A stretch of 64,000 bases of DNA from Streptomyces rubiginosohelvolus (GTDB taxonomy: Bacteria; Actinomycetota; Actinomycetes; Streptomycetales; Streptomycetaceae): assembly GCF_014649875.1 (NCBI RefSeq), contig NZ_BMTW01000003.1, positions 186,001-250,000 of the forward strand, read 5' to 3'. Positions 8,981 through 16,758 of the stretch are shown here, in pieces. How positions within the stretch are numbered: the first letter of the stretch is position 1; each line of letters starts with the position of its first letter. The notes beneath the pieces are model-generated. The model was not told the DNA's origin and searched no databases. It saw nothing but the letters and a program-made list of their open reading frames with translations. Made by a program: the position numbers and the translations under genes.

Positions 8981-9028
8981 CTGTTCGCGTCGCCTGTTCG
9001 CGCCGACTGCTCGCGCTGCCTGTTCGCG
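8981..9028. repeat. Four copies of a 13-nt iterated repeat
   Basis: CTGTTCGCG occurs at 8981, 8994 and 9020, and the variant CTGCTCGCG at 9007, giving an exact 13-nt period. The array sits 12-60 nt upstream of the TerA-like start codon. Such spacing could place copies on nearly the same helix face every few units; its function is unknown. Confidence 0.75.
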
Positions 9029-9040
9029 CCCCGGACATCA

Positions 9041-9109
9041 CTGCGGGGCGGCCGCCGGGCCGGGTCCGGGAGTTCCCGGAGAGCCGTCGCCGTGTGGGCC
9101 GCCCCGCAG
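9041..9109 (-). terminator. Compound hairpin behind the DUF475 gene
   Basis: A 13-bp perfect outer stem (CTGCGGGGCGGCC at 9041-9053 with its complement at 9097-9109) encloses an inner inverted repeat, TCCGGGA / TCCCGGA (9065-9071 / 9074-9080). It lies about 25 nt behind the stop of the minus-strand membrane gene and probably ends that transcript. Confidence 0.65.
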
Positions 9110-9134
9110 AGAGCGTTCCTCAATCCTTACCGGG

Positions 9135-10286
9135 TCACACCCCGGAGGACACTTCCGCCTTGGTGCCCGAGCCGTCGCCCCCGCCGGATTCCGCGGCGAG
9201 CGCGCGGTTGCGCTTGACCGAGGACCAGAAGGAGAGGGCGATCAGGATCACGCCGACCGAGCCGGTGATGAGCTCGTTGATCTCGTGCTGGATGGTGATC
9301 AGCAGGATGATCGAGAGCGCGCCGATCGCGTAGTGCGCGCCGTGCTCCAGGTAGACGTAGTCGTCGAGCGTGCCCTCGCGCACCAGGTAGACGGTGAGCG
9401 AACGGACGTACATGGCGCCGATACCGAGGCCGAGGGCCATCAGCACGATCTCGTTGGTGATGGCGAAGGCGCCGATGACGCCGTCGAAGGAGAACGAGGC
9501 GTCCAGGACTTCCAGGTAGAGGAAGAGGAAGAACGCGGCCTTTCCGGCGAGGGCGACCCCGGTGACGGGCTTGCCCTTCTTCTTGGCCTCTTCCTCGGCC
9601 TCGTGCTCACGCTCCTCCTCCTCTTCGAGCTTGCCCTCGAAGAATCCGGAGAGCCCGCCGACGACGAGGTAGGTGATCAGACCGGCGATGCCGGAGAGCA
9701 TGACCGTCCCCGACTTGTCCACGTGCCCGCCGCCGTGCTGGTGGGCCTGGGTCGCGAAGGTCATGGCGGTGATCATCAGGATGATCAGGGCGACGCAGAC
9801 CGACAGCATGTCGACCTTGCCGAGCTTGGCGAGCGGACGCTCGATCCAGCGCAGCCAGTGGATGTCCCGGTCCTCGTCGAAGATGAAGTCGAGGAAGATC
9901 ATCAGCAGGAACATGCCGCCGAAGGCGGCGATCGACGGATGGGCGTCCGTCACCAGTTCCTTGTACTTGTCCGGGTCGTTGAAGGACAGGTCGATGGCCT
10001 CGATCGGTCCGAGCTTGGCGCTCACGGCCACGATCACGACGGGGAACACCAGTCGCATACCGAAGACGGCGATGAGGATGCCGATGGTGAGGAAGATTTT
10101 CTGCCAGAAGGCATTCATCTTCTTCAGGATTCCGGCGTTGATCACCGCGTTGTCGAAGGACAGCGAGATCTCCAGGACGGACAGGATCGCGACGATGCCG
10201 AATGCCTGCCACCCCCCGTAGAAAATCGCTGCGACCAGGCCGAGCGCGGTAACCGCGAACGACCAGCCGAAGGTTTTCAGTACCAC
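9135..10286 (-). CDS. DUF475 family (TerC-like) integral membrane protein
   Basis: A 383-residue polytopic protein with about nine hydrophobic segments. The family motifs EISLSFDNAV (about residue 40) and DASFSFDGVIGAFAIT (about 265) put conserved Asp residues inside the membrane, as in TerC-type proteins thought to move or bind divalent metal ions. A charged Glu/Lys-rich cytoplasmic loop (about 218-242) separates the two halves. It belongs to the Ter region: two terD genes lie upstream on the same strand (69-nt gap to the nearer one), and the TerA-like gene lies downstream. Confidence 0.9.
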   Translation of the reverse strand: MVLKTFGWSFAVTALGLVAAIFYGGWQAFGIVAILSVLEISLSFDNAVINAGILKKMNAFWQKIFLTIGILIAVFGMRLVFPVVIVAVSAKLGPIEAIDLSFNDPDKYKELVTDAHPSIAAFGGMFLLMIFLDFIFDEDRDIHWLRWIERPLAKLGKVDMLSVCVALIILMITAMTFATQAHQHGGGHVDKSGTVMLSGIAGLITYLVVGGLSGFFEGKLEEEEEREHEAEEEAKKKGKPVTGVALAGKAAFFLFLYLEVLDASFSFDGVIGAFAITNEIVLMALGLGIGAMYVRSLTVYLVREGTLDDYVYLEHGAHYAIGALSIILLITIQHEINELITGSVGVILIALSFWSSVKRNRALAAESGGGDGSGTKAEVSSGV

Positions 10287-10355
10287 TGGCTACCCCATCG
10301 TGTTGTTAAAAGGGTCTCCCCCGGTGTGTCGGGGCCCCCCGCGCCGTGCGCGGCG

Positions 10356-10931
10356 TTATGAAACGTTGACGCCGAAGTCTAGAGCGATGCCCCGCAGGCC
10401 AGACGCGTACCCCTGGCCGACTGCACGGAATTTCCACTCGCCGTTGTACCGGTAGAGCTCGCCGAAGATCATCGCGGTCTCCGTCGAGGCGTCCTCGCTG
10501 AGGTCGTAGCGGGCCAGCTCCTGGCCGTCGGCCTGGTTGACCACGCGGATGAAGGCGTTGCTGACCTGGCCGAACGCCTGGCCCCGGTTGTCCGCGTCAT
10601 GGATCGAGACCGGAAAGACGATCTTGTCGCAGTGGGCCGGGACCTGGTCGAGGCGGACGATGACGGACTCGTCGTCGCCGTCGCCCTCGCCGGTGAGGTT
10701 GTCGCCGGTGTGCTCGACGGAGCCGTCCGGGCTCGTGAGGTTGTTGTAGAAGACGAACCACTCGTCACCGAGCACCCGGCCCGACTGGCACAGCAGGGCG
10801 CTGGCGTCGAGGTCGAAAGCGGCGCCCGTGGTGGAGCGTGCGTCCCAGCCGAGCCCGACCAGCACCTGGGTGAGGTTGGGTGCGACCTTGGAGAGGGAGA
10901 CATTGCCTCCCTTGGCGAGCGTGACGCCCAT
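10356..10931 (-). CDS. terD: TerD stress protein (copy 2)
   Basis: A 191-residue single-domain TerD protein. Diagnostic stretches are [13 protein letters not shown] at the start, FDLDASALL near residue 40, [13 protein letters not shown] near residue 78 (acidic, calcium-binding region) and [18 protein letters not shown] at the end. It is closely similar along its full length to the neighbouring TerD gene, so the two arose by tandem duplication. A strong intrinsic terminator lies between them, so this copy must have its own promoter or depend on read-through. The DUF475 gene follows 69 nt downstream. Confidence 0.93.
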   Translation of the reverse strand: MGVTLAKGGNVSLSKVAPNLTQVLVGLGWDARSTTGAAFDLDASALLCQSGRVLGDEWFVFYNNLTSPDGSVEHTGDNLTGEGDGDDESVIVRLDQVPAHCDKIVFPVSIHDADNRGQAFGQVSNAFIRVVNQADGQELARYDLSEDASTETAMIFGELYRYNGEWKFRAVGQGYASGLRGIALDFGVNVS

Positions 10932-10963
10932 GTGTGTCCTCCCCGAGTCGTGAAAAAACGCTG

Positions 10964-11007
10964 CCGGGCGCTTTCGACGCCCGGGGTCGGGCGTCGAAAG
11001 CGCCCGG
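10964..11007 (-). terminator. 20-bp perfect stem terminator between the two terD genes
   Basis: Arms 10964-10983 and 10988-11007 are perfectly complementary over 20 bp with a GGGT loop. On the minus strand the stem is followed within a few bases by six T residues, a classical intrinsic terminator that is rare in such GC-rich DNA. It stops transcripts of terD copy 1. Confidence 0.88.
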
Positions 11008-11061
11008 TCGGGGGCGTCCGGCGGGTCAGGACCGGCCGGACGCCCCCATGGCGCCAGAACG

Positions 11062-11637
11062 TCAGACGTTGACGCCGAAGTCCTGGGCGATGCCGCGCAG
11101 GCCGGAGGCGTAGCCCTGGCCGATGGCGCGGAACTTCCACTCGGCACCGTTGCGGTAGAGCTCGCCGAAGACCATCGCGGTCTCCGTCGAGGCGTCCTCG
11201 CTCAGGTCGTAGCGGGCGAGCTCGCTGTTGTCGGCCTGGTTGACCACGCGGATGTACGCGTTGCGGACCTGGCCGAAGCTCTGCTGACGGCTCTCGGCCT
11301 CGTAGATCGAGACCGGGAAGACGATCTTGTCGACGTCGGCCGGGACACCGGAGAGGTTCACCTTGATGACCTCGTCGTCGCCCTCGCCCTCACCGGTGGT
11401 GTTGTCACCGGTGTGCTCGACGGAGCCGTCGGGGCTCTTCAGGTTGTTGAAGAAGACGAAATTGCCGTCGGCGGCGACCTTGCCCTCGGCGTTCGCCAGC
11501 AGGGCGCTGGCGTCGAGGTCGAAGTCACCACCGGTGGTGGTGCGGGCGTCCCAGCCCAGACCGACGATGACCGCGGTCAGGTTGGGCGCGGCCTTGGTCA
11601 GCGAGACGTTGCCGCCCTTGCTGAGGCTGACTCCCAC
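11062..11637 (-). CDS. terD: TerD stress protein (copy 1)
   Basis: A 191-residue TerD protein starting with GTG at 11637 behind a good GGAGG. It shows [27 protein letters not shown] and the acidic stretch [14 protein letters not shown], followed by [14 protein letters not shown] and [13 protein letters not shown]. Family members bind calcium through the acidic loops and take part in tellurite, oxidative and envelope stress responses; in Streptomyces, TerD genes have also been tied to development. The downstream terminator makes this a likely single-gene transcript. A candidate -10 (TAGGAT, minus strand, 11720-11715) lies about 80 nt upstream. Confidence 0.93.
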   Translation of the reverse strand: MGVSLSKGGNVSLTKAAPNLTAVIVGLGWDARTTTGGDFDLDASALLANAEGKVAADGNFVFFNNLKSPDGSVEHTGDNTTGEGEGDDEVIKVNLSGVPADVDKIVFPVSIYEAESRQQSFGQVRNAYIRVVNQADNSELARYDLSEDASTETAMVFGELYRNGAEWKFRAIGQGYASGLRGIAQDFGVNV

Positions 11638-11775
11638 GAGTCCTCCAGTAGTTTTCTCAGGGGCCGGCAGACACCAGCGTCCCCGTCGTTCGTTGGCATC
11701 GGATCAACGATTGGATCCTAGTGACCGGTTCCCGGCCAAAACAGGCTTTTGACCGGGCGTCGCCAGGAGATCGTC

Positions 11776-12234
11776 TCAGAGCGCTTCGAGCGCCTTGACG
11801 TAATCGTTCAGGTCACGGGCGTCCGGGAGGCCGTTGACGACGCTCCAGCGGACGACGCCCTCCTTGTCGATGACGAAGGTGCCGCGCACCGCGCAGCCCT
11901 TGTCCTCGTCGAAGACGCCGTACGCCCGCGAGGTCTCCCCGTGCGGCCAGAAGTCGGACAGCAGCGGGTATTCGAGACCCTCCTGCTCGGCGAAGACGCG
12001 CAGGGTGTGGATGGAGTCGTTGGAGACGGCGAGGAGCTGGGTGCCCTCGTTCTCGAAGCGGGGCAGCTCGTCGCGGAGGGCGCAGAGCTCGCCGGTGCAG
12101 ACGCCGGTGAAGGCGAACGGGTAGAACACCAGCACCACGTTCTTCTCACCGCGGAACTCCGACAGCCGCACGGTCCGGCCGTGGTTGTCCTTGAGCTGGA
12201 AGTCCGGGGCCTGGCTGCCGACCTCGATCGTCAT
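11776..12234 (-). CDS. AhpE-like peroxiredoxin
   Basis: A 152-residue thioredoxin-fold peroxidase. The peroxidatic Cys is C46 in FTGVC, and the stretch LLSDFWPHGETSRAYGVFDEDKG is close to mycobacterial AhpE. A second Cys at C51 (CTGELC) gives the C-x4-C spacing of BCP-type enzymes, which AhpE lacks, so an intramolecular disulfide is possible. I start at the ATG at 12234; an in-frame ATG 63 nt upstream adds a poorly conserved tail. It lies behind the DUF3052 gene in an order shared with mycobacteria. Role: reduction of peroxides in the cytosol. Confidence 0.92.
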   Translation of the reverse strand: MTIEVGSQAPDFQLKDNHGRTVRLSEFRGEKNVVLVFYPFAFTGVCTGELCALRDELPRFENEGTQLLAVSNDSIHTLRVFAEQEGLEYPLLSDFWPHGETSRAYGVFDEDKGCAVRGTFVIDKEGVVRWSVVNGLPDARDLNDYVKALEAL

Positions 12235-12325
12235 GGAACACGTATCCCTTCGCCGCTTCTCCGCTTCCCGGCTCGGGTCCGTCCGGGTGACTCCCACCCT
12301 ACGCAGACCGGCTGCGGCCAGACGA

Positions 12326-12362
12326 AGGCCCTCACGGGTGCGGGATGCGCCCGTGAGGGCCT
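12326..12362 (-). terminator. 13-bp hairpin behind the DUF3052 gene
   Basis: AGGCCCTCACGGG (12326-12338) pairs perfectly with 12350-12362. It lies about 20 nt behind the minus-strand DUF3052 stop codon and separates that gene from ahpE. Confidence 0.7.
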
Positions 12363-12383
12363 CGGGGTGGTGCGAAGAGCGGT

Positions 12384-12821
12384 TCAGCGCTTGGCCTTGG
12401 CCCCCTTGGGAGTGGCCAGACGGCTGCCCGTCCAGTCCTTGCCCGCGCTGATGCTCTTGGTCTGGGCGAGCCCGGCCGTCTGGGCGGCCTCATTGATGTC
12501 GCTCGGTTCGACGTAACCGTCACGGCCGGTCTTCGGCGTCATCAGCCAGACCATCCCGCCGTCCTCGATCAGACCGATGGCATCCACCAGCGCGTCCGTA
12601 AGGTCGCCGTCCTCGTCGCGGAACCAGAGCAGAACGACGTCTGCGACGTCGTCGTACTCCTCGTCGACGAGTTCCTGGCCGGTAGTGGCCTCAATGCCCT
12701 CACGGAGCTCCAGCTCGACGTCGTCGTCGTAGCCGATCTCCTGGACCACCTGTCCGGGCTCGAACCCCAGGCGTGCTGCCGGGTTGGTCCGCTCCTCCGC
12801 GTGGTCCGCGGTCGCGCTCAC
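12384..12821 (-). CDS. DUF3052 family protein
   Basis: A 145-residue acidic, probably cytosolic protein. The GTG at 12821 is preceded by AGGAGG at 7-nt spacing, which fixes the start. It contains LGFEPGQVVQEIGYDDDVE near the N-terminus and LLWFRDEDGDLTDALVDAIG near residue 70, which match DUF3052, an actinobacterial family encoded beside aceE and ahpE in mycobacteria as well. No catalytic motif is visible. Conserved adjacency suggests a role tied to pyruvate dehydrogenase or redox state, but this is inference. Confidence 0.88.
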   Translation of the reverse strand: MSATADHAEERTNPAARLGFEPGQVVQEIGYDDDVELELREGIEATTGQELVDEEYDDVADVVLLWFRDEDGDLTDALVDAIGLIEDGGMVWLMTPKTGRDGYVEPSDINEAAQTAGLAQTKSISAGKDWTGSRLATPKGAKAKR

Positions 12822-13322
12822 GGGATGCCTCCTGATCATGTCTTCGGAAAATGCTGCAGCCACGCGCGTGCGCGGGGCGTAGGCCGTAGTCCACACGGGC
12901 CCGGCGAATCGCGCAAGTACCCAGCGTGCGAGACCGCCTATACGGTGACGTTCCCTGCCACGTCACCGCAAGTTCCGGCATGTCTCTCCGGCGGCTTCCC
13001 GGGGCCTGCCCGGGTCGCTCCGTCCGTTTACGTCCTTCCTCAGCTTATGCGGTTTCGCTCCGCCAATAGGAGTCGAACAGCCTTTGGGAACGCTTGGACG
13101 CCTTGGGCGTAAGGTTGCGGTTTGCCCGTACCCAGCCGTGCACTGCCCACACGCCTGCCCCGCGGACGAGTTCTCCGAACCGTGGGGTTACCCCTCGGTA
13201 GAGATGACGTTCGGGGCCTCGCGGTAGCACGATGGAGGCGGCGCGCACAGAGTTGACAGAGCTGTTCGGGGGGCACGTTCCCCGTAACAGCCCCGAGCAC
13301 CACCGAACAGCGAAGGAACAGT
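12822..13322. promoter_or_regulatory. 500-nt divergent region between DUF3052 and aceE
   Basis: No convincing gene here. It holds a hairpin-forming inverted repeat CGGTGACGT / ACGTCACCG (12943-12951 / 12960-12968) and, nearer aceE, an imperfect dyad CTGTTCGGGG / CCCCGTAACAG (13262-13271 / 13280-13290) preceded by a TTGACA-like hexamer at 13253. The length and palindromes suggest regulated divergent promoters. Confidence 0.5.
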
Positions 13323-16055
13323 GTGGCTTCCGGATCCGATCGCAACCCGATCATCATTGGCGGCCTTCCGAGCCAGGTCCCGGATTTCGATCCCGAGGAG
13401 ACCCAGGAATGGCTCGACTCCCTCGACGCCGCCGTCGACGAGCGCGGCCGTGAGCGGGCCCGCTATCTGATGCTCCGGCTCATCGAGCGCGCGCGTGAGA
13501 AGCGCGTCGCCGTGCCGGAGATGCGCAGCACGGACTACGTGAACACGATCGCCACGAAGGACGAGCCGTTCTTCCCCGGCGACGAGGAGATCGAGCGCAA
13601 GGTCCTCAACGCGACCCGCTGGAACGCCGCCGTGATGGTCTCGCGGGCCCAGCGTCCCGGGATCGGCGTCGGCGGCCACATCGCCACCTTCGCCTCCTCC
13701 GCCTCGCTGTACGACGTGGGCTTCAACCACTTCTTCCGGGGCAAGGACCAGGGCGACGGCGGCGACCAGATCTTCTTCCAGGGACACGCGTCCCCGGGGA
13801 TCTACGCCCGCGCGTTCCTGCTGGACCGGCTGAGCGAGGCGCAGCTCGACGCGTTCCGCCAGGAGAAGTCGAAGGCCCCGAACGGTCTGTCCAGCTACCC
13901 GCACCCGCGGCTGATGCCGGACTTCTGGGAGTTCCCGACCGTCTCGATGGGCCTCGGCCCGCTCGGCGCGATCTACCAGGCGCGGATGAACCGCTACATG
14001 GAGGCGCGCGGGATCGCCGACACCTCCAAGTCGCACGTCTGGGCCTATCTGGGCGACGGCGAGATGGACGAGCCGGAGTCGCTGGGCCAGCTGTCCATCG
14101 CGGCCCGTGAGGGCTTGGACAACCTGACCTTCGTCGTCAACTGCAACCTTCAGCGGCTCGACGGTCCGGTGCGCGGCAACGGCAAGATCATCCAGGAGCT
14201 GGAGTCGCAGTTCCGGGGCGCCGGCTGGAACGTCATCAAGCTGGTCTGGGACCGCTCCTGGGACCCGCTGCTGGCGCAGGACCGCACGGGCATCCTGGTC
14301 AACAAGCTGAACACCACGCCGGACGGCCAGTTCCAGACGTACGCGACCGAGACCGGCGCGTACATCCGCGAGCACTTCTTCGGCGACGACCCGCGGCTGC
14401 GGGACATGGTCAAGGACATGACCGACCAGCAGATCCTGCACCTGGGCCGCGGCGGTCACGACCACCGCAAGGTCTACGCGGCCTACGCGGCGGCCAAGGC
14501 CCACAAGGGCCAGCCGACGGTCATCCTGGCGCAGACCGTCAAGGGCTGGACGCTGGGGCCGAACTTCGAGGGCCGCAACGCGACCCACCAGATGAAGAAG
14601 CTCACGGTCGAGGACCTCAAGCGCTTCCGGGACCGCCTGCACATCCCGATCACGGACAAGCAGCTGGACGAGGGCTACCCGCCCTACTACCACCCGGGCC
14701 GCGACTCGGAGGAGATCCAGTACATGCACGACCGCCGGCAGGGTCTGGGCGGTTACGTCCCGACCCGGGTGGTCCGTGCGAAGCCGCTGCCGCAGCCTGC
14801 GGACAAGACGTACGCGGCCGCGAAGAAGGGTTCGGGTTCGCAGTCGATCGCCACCACCATGGCGTTCGTCCGCATCCTGAAGGACCTGATGCGGGACAAG
14901 GAGATCGGCAAGCGGTTCGTGCTGATCGCCCCCGACGAGTACCGCACGTTCGGCATGGACGCGTTCTTCCCGAGTGCGAAGATCTACAACCCGCTGGGCC
15001 AGCAGTACGAGGCGGTCGACCGGGAGCTGCTGCTCGCGTACAAGGAGTCCCCGACGGGTCAGATGCTGCACGACGGCATCTCCGAGGCGGGCTGCACGGC
15101 CTCGCTGATCGCGGCCGGTTCGGCGTACGCCACGCATGGCGAGCCGCTGATCCCGGTGTACGTCTTCTACTCGATGTTCGGGTTCCAGCGGACCGGCGAC
15201 CAGTTCTGGCAGATGGCCGACCAGCTCTCGCGCGGCTTCGTGCTGGGCGCGACCGCCGGCCGCACCACGCTGACCGGTGAGGGCCTCCAGCACGCGGACG
15301 GCCACTCGCAGCTGCTCGCCTCGACGAACCCGGGCTGTGTCGCGTACGACCCGGCCTTCGGGTTCGAGATCGCGCACATCATGCAGGATGGGCTCCGCCG
15401 GATGTACGGCGAGGCGAACGAGGACGTCTTCTACTACCTCACCGTCTACAACGAGCCGATCCAGCACCCGGCCGAGCCGGAGAACGTGGACGTGGACGGC
15501 ATCCTCAAGGGTGTCTACCGCTTCAAGCAGGGCGAGGCGGGCGAGATCCCGGCGCAGATCCTGGCGTCCGGTGTGGCGGTCCCGTGGGCCGTCGAGGCGC
15601 AGAAGATCCTCGCCGAGGAGTGGAACGTCAAGGCGGACGTCTGGTCGGCGACCTCCTGGAACGAGCTGCGCCGCGACGCGGTGGACGTGGAGCGCCACAA
15701 CCTCCTGCACCCGGAGGAGGAGCAGCGCGTCCCGTACGTGACCAAGAAGCTCGAAGGGGCCCAGGGCCCGTTCGTGGCGGTCTCGGACTGGATGCGTTCG
15801 GTGCCGGACCAGATCGCGCGCTGGGTTCCGGGCGCGTACCAGTCGCTGGGCGCGGACGGCTTCGGCTTCGCGGACACCCGGGGTGCGGCCCGCCGGTTCT
15901 TCCACATCGACGCGCAGTCGATCGTGCTGGCGGTGCTGACCGAGCTGGCCAAGGAGGGCAAGGTCGACCGGTCGGCCCTGAAGAAGGCCGTCGACCGCTA
16001 CGAGCTCCTGGACGTGGCCGCGGCCGATCCGGGCGCGGCGGGCGGCGACGCGTAA
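13323..16055 (+). CDS. aceE: Pyruvate dehydrogenase E1 component (homodimeric type)
   Basis: A 910-residue E1 enzyme that decarboxylates pyruvate with thiamine diphosphate and passes the acetyl group to E2. It starts with GTG at 13323 behind GAAGGAA. The homodimeric type is shown by its length and by stretches such as [24 protein letters not shown], the ThDP-binding region [12 protein letters not shown] through [11 protein letters not shown] (about residues 242-280), and [12 protein letters not shown] near residue 656. Its order next to DUF3052 and ahpE is shared with mycobacteria. No E2 or E3 gene is nearby, as usual for actinobacteria where the complex is assembled from scattered genes. Confidence 0.97.
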   Translation: MASGSDRNPIIIGGLPSQVPDFDPEETQEWLDSLDAAVDERGRERARYLMLRLIERAREKRVAVPEMRSTDYVNTIATKDEPFFPGDEEIERKVLNATRWNAAVMVSRAQRPGIGVGGHIATFASSASLYDVGFNHFFRGKDQGDGGDQIFFQGHASPGIYARAFLLDRLSEAQLDAFRQEKSKAPNGLSSYPHPRLMPDFWEFPTVSMGLGPLGAIYQARMNRYMEARGIADTSKSHVWAYLGDGEMDEPESLGQLSIAAREGLDNLTFVVNCNLQRLDGPVRGNGKIIQELESQFRGAGWNVIKLVWDRSWDPLLAQDRTGILVNKLNTTPDGQFQTYATETGAYIREHFFGDDPRLRDMVKDMTDQQILHLGRGGHDHRKVYAAYAAAKAHKGQPTVILAQTVKGWTLGPNFEGRNATHQMKKLTVEDLKRFRDRLHIPITDKQLDEGYPPYYHPGRDSEEIQYMHDRRQGLGGYVPTRVVRAKPLPQPADKTYAAAKKGSGSQSIATTMAFVRILKDLMRDKEIGKRFVLIAPDEYRTFGMDAFFPSAKIYNPLGQQYEAVDRELLLAYKESPTGQMLHDGISEAGCTASLIAAGSAYATHGEPLIPVYVFYSMFGFQRTGDQFWQMADQLSRGFVLGATAGRTTLTGEGLQHADGHSQLLASTNPGCVAYDPAFGFEIAHIMQDGLRRMYGEANEDVFYYLTVYNEPIQHPAEPENVDVDGILKGVYRFKQGEAGEIPAQILASGVAVPWAVEAQKILAEEWNVKADVWSATSWNELRRDAVDVERHNLLHPEEEQRVPYVTKKLEGAQGPFVAVSDWMRSVPDQIARWVPGAYQSLGADGFGFADTRGAARRFFHIDAQSIVLAVLTELAKEGKVDRSALKKAVDRYELLDVAAADPGAAGGDA

Positions 16056-16067
16056 GCGGGAAACGCT

Positions 16068-16107
16068 GCGAAGGGGCGGTGACGCGGGCGCGTCACCGCC
16101 CCTTCGC
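16068..16107. terminator. Strong hairpin behind aceE
   Basis: At least 17 perfect base pairs (16068-16084 with 16091-16107) and a short loop, 12 nt behind the aceE stop codon. The protease-inhibitor gene ends at 16127 on the other strand, so the hairpin can terminate transcription from both sides. Confidence 0.85.
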
Positions 16108-16126
16108 ATGTCCGGGGCCGGTGGGC

Positions 16127-16576
16127 TCAGTTCTCCCAGATCTTGAAGGCGCGTACCTGGTACGGGGACCGGGGCGCCCAGGTGCCCCCGCCCGGGTACG
16201 TCTCGAACTCCCCGGTCTCCGCGCACTCGGCGGACTGGTAGGTGGTGACGGGCCGCCCGGTGCGGTTGGCGAGGGACTGGGCGTCGCCGCCCTTCGGCAG
16301 GGGGACACAGCTCTCGATCTCGGTGTCGGAGAGCTCGAAGGTGTGGCGGGCCCCGGTGAAGTCGGGCTTCTTCCAGAGGCAGAGCCTGCCGGCCTCACAG
16401 GCGCCGAGAGCGACGCCCGGGGACCGCTCGGGGGCAGCGGCCGCCCGGTCGTGGGCCAGGGCCTGGGGAACGAGTGCGGAGACGGCCAGGACGGCCGCGA
16501 GAACGGCCGTACGCGTGAGGTTCGTGCGGGTGGGATTCGTACGCATGGGATTCGTGAGCGTGACGTTCGTGCGCAT
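16127..16576 (-). CDS. Secreted peptidase inhibitor family I36-like protein
   Basis: A 149-residue exported protein. Its N-terminus is unusual, with four RTN/LTN units before the hydrophobic signal segment (about 22-40) and an ALA-H cleavage site. The mature part has four cysteines (ACEAGRLCLW, ESCVPL, SAECAE) and the phrase LCLWKKPDFTG, typical of the beta-gamma-crystallin-like I36/SMI inhibitor fold of Streptomyces. Such proteins inhibit metalloproteases outside the cell. The first ATG is used, but starts within the RTN repeats are possible because no ribosome site stands out. Confidence 0.82.
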   Translation of the reverse strand: MRTNVTLTNPMRTNPTRTNLTRTAVLAAVLAVSALVPQALAHDRAAAAPERSPGVALGACEAGRLCLWKKPDFTGARHTFELSDTEIESCVPLPKGGDAQSLANRTGRPVTTYQSAECAETGEFETYPGGGTWAPRSPYQVRAFKIWEN

Positions 16577-16683
16577 GGTGGATCAACCCCCGTGGTTGGT
16601 CGGTGATGTGCTTCCGCCGCTCACTCTGAGTCACCGGGGCGGCGGTGCGGAAGAGGGGACGGGGTGCTCCACCCTGATAGGCG

Positions 16684-16715
16684 ACAGCCCCGCCGAAAGG
16701 ATTCGGCGGGGCTGT
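16684..16715 (-). terminator. Hairpin behind the MFS efflux gene
   Basis: ACAGCCCCGCCGAA (16684-16697) pairs perfectly with 16702-16715 around an AGGA loop, about 45 nt behind the stop of the minus-strand transporter. Confidence 0.75.
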
Positions 16716-16758
16716 GACCTGCACTGTGTTGACGATCCGTGTCGTCCTACGGGGCGCG

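Noticed and set aside
8981..9028. Short regular repeats as a CRISPR array
   Set aside because: Units are 9-13 nt with 4-nt spacers and there are no cas genes.
13045..13248. Possible 67-residue minus-strand gene ahead of aceE
   Set aside because: The product looks less biased than most shadows, but third-position GC is well below that of neighbouring genes and there is no clear ribosome site; kept only as part of the regulatory gap.
13188..16226. Open frame of about 1000 codons antisense to aceE
   Set aside because: Arg/Leu/Val/Asp-biased product typical of the mirror frame of a GC-rich gene; aceE on the other strand is unambiguous.
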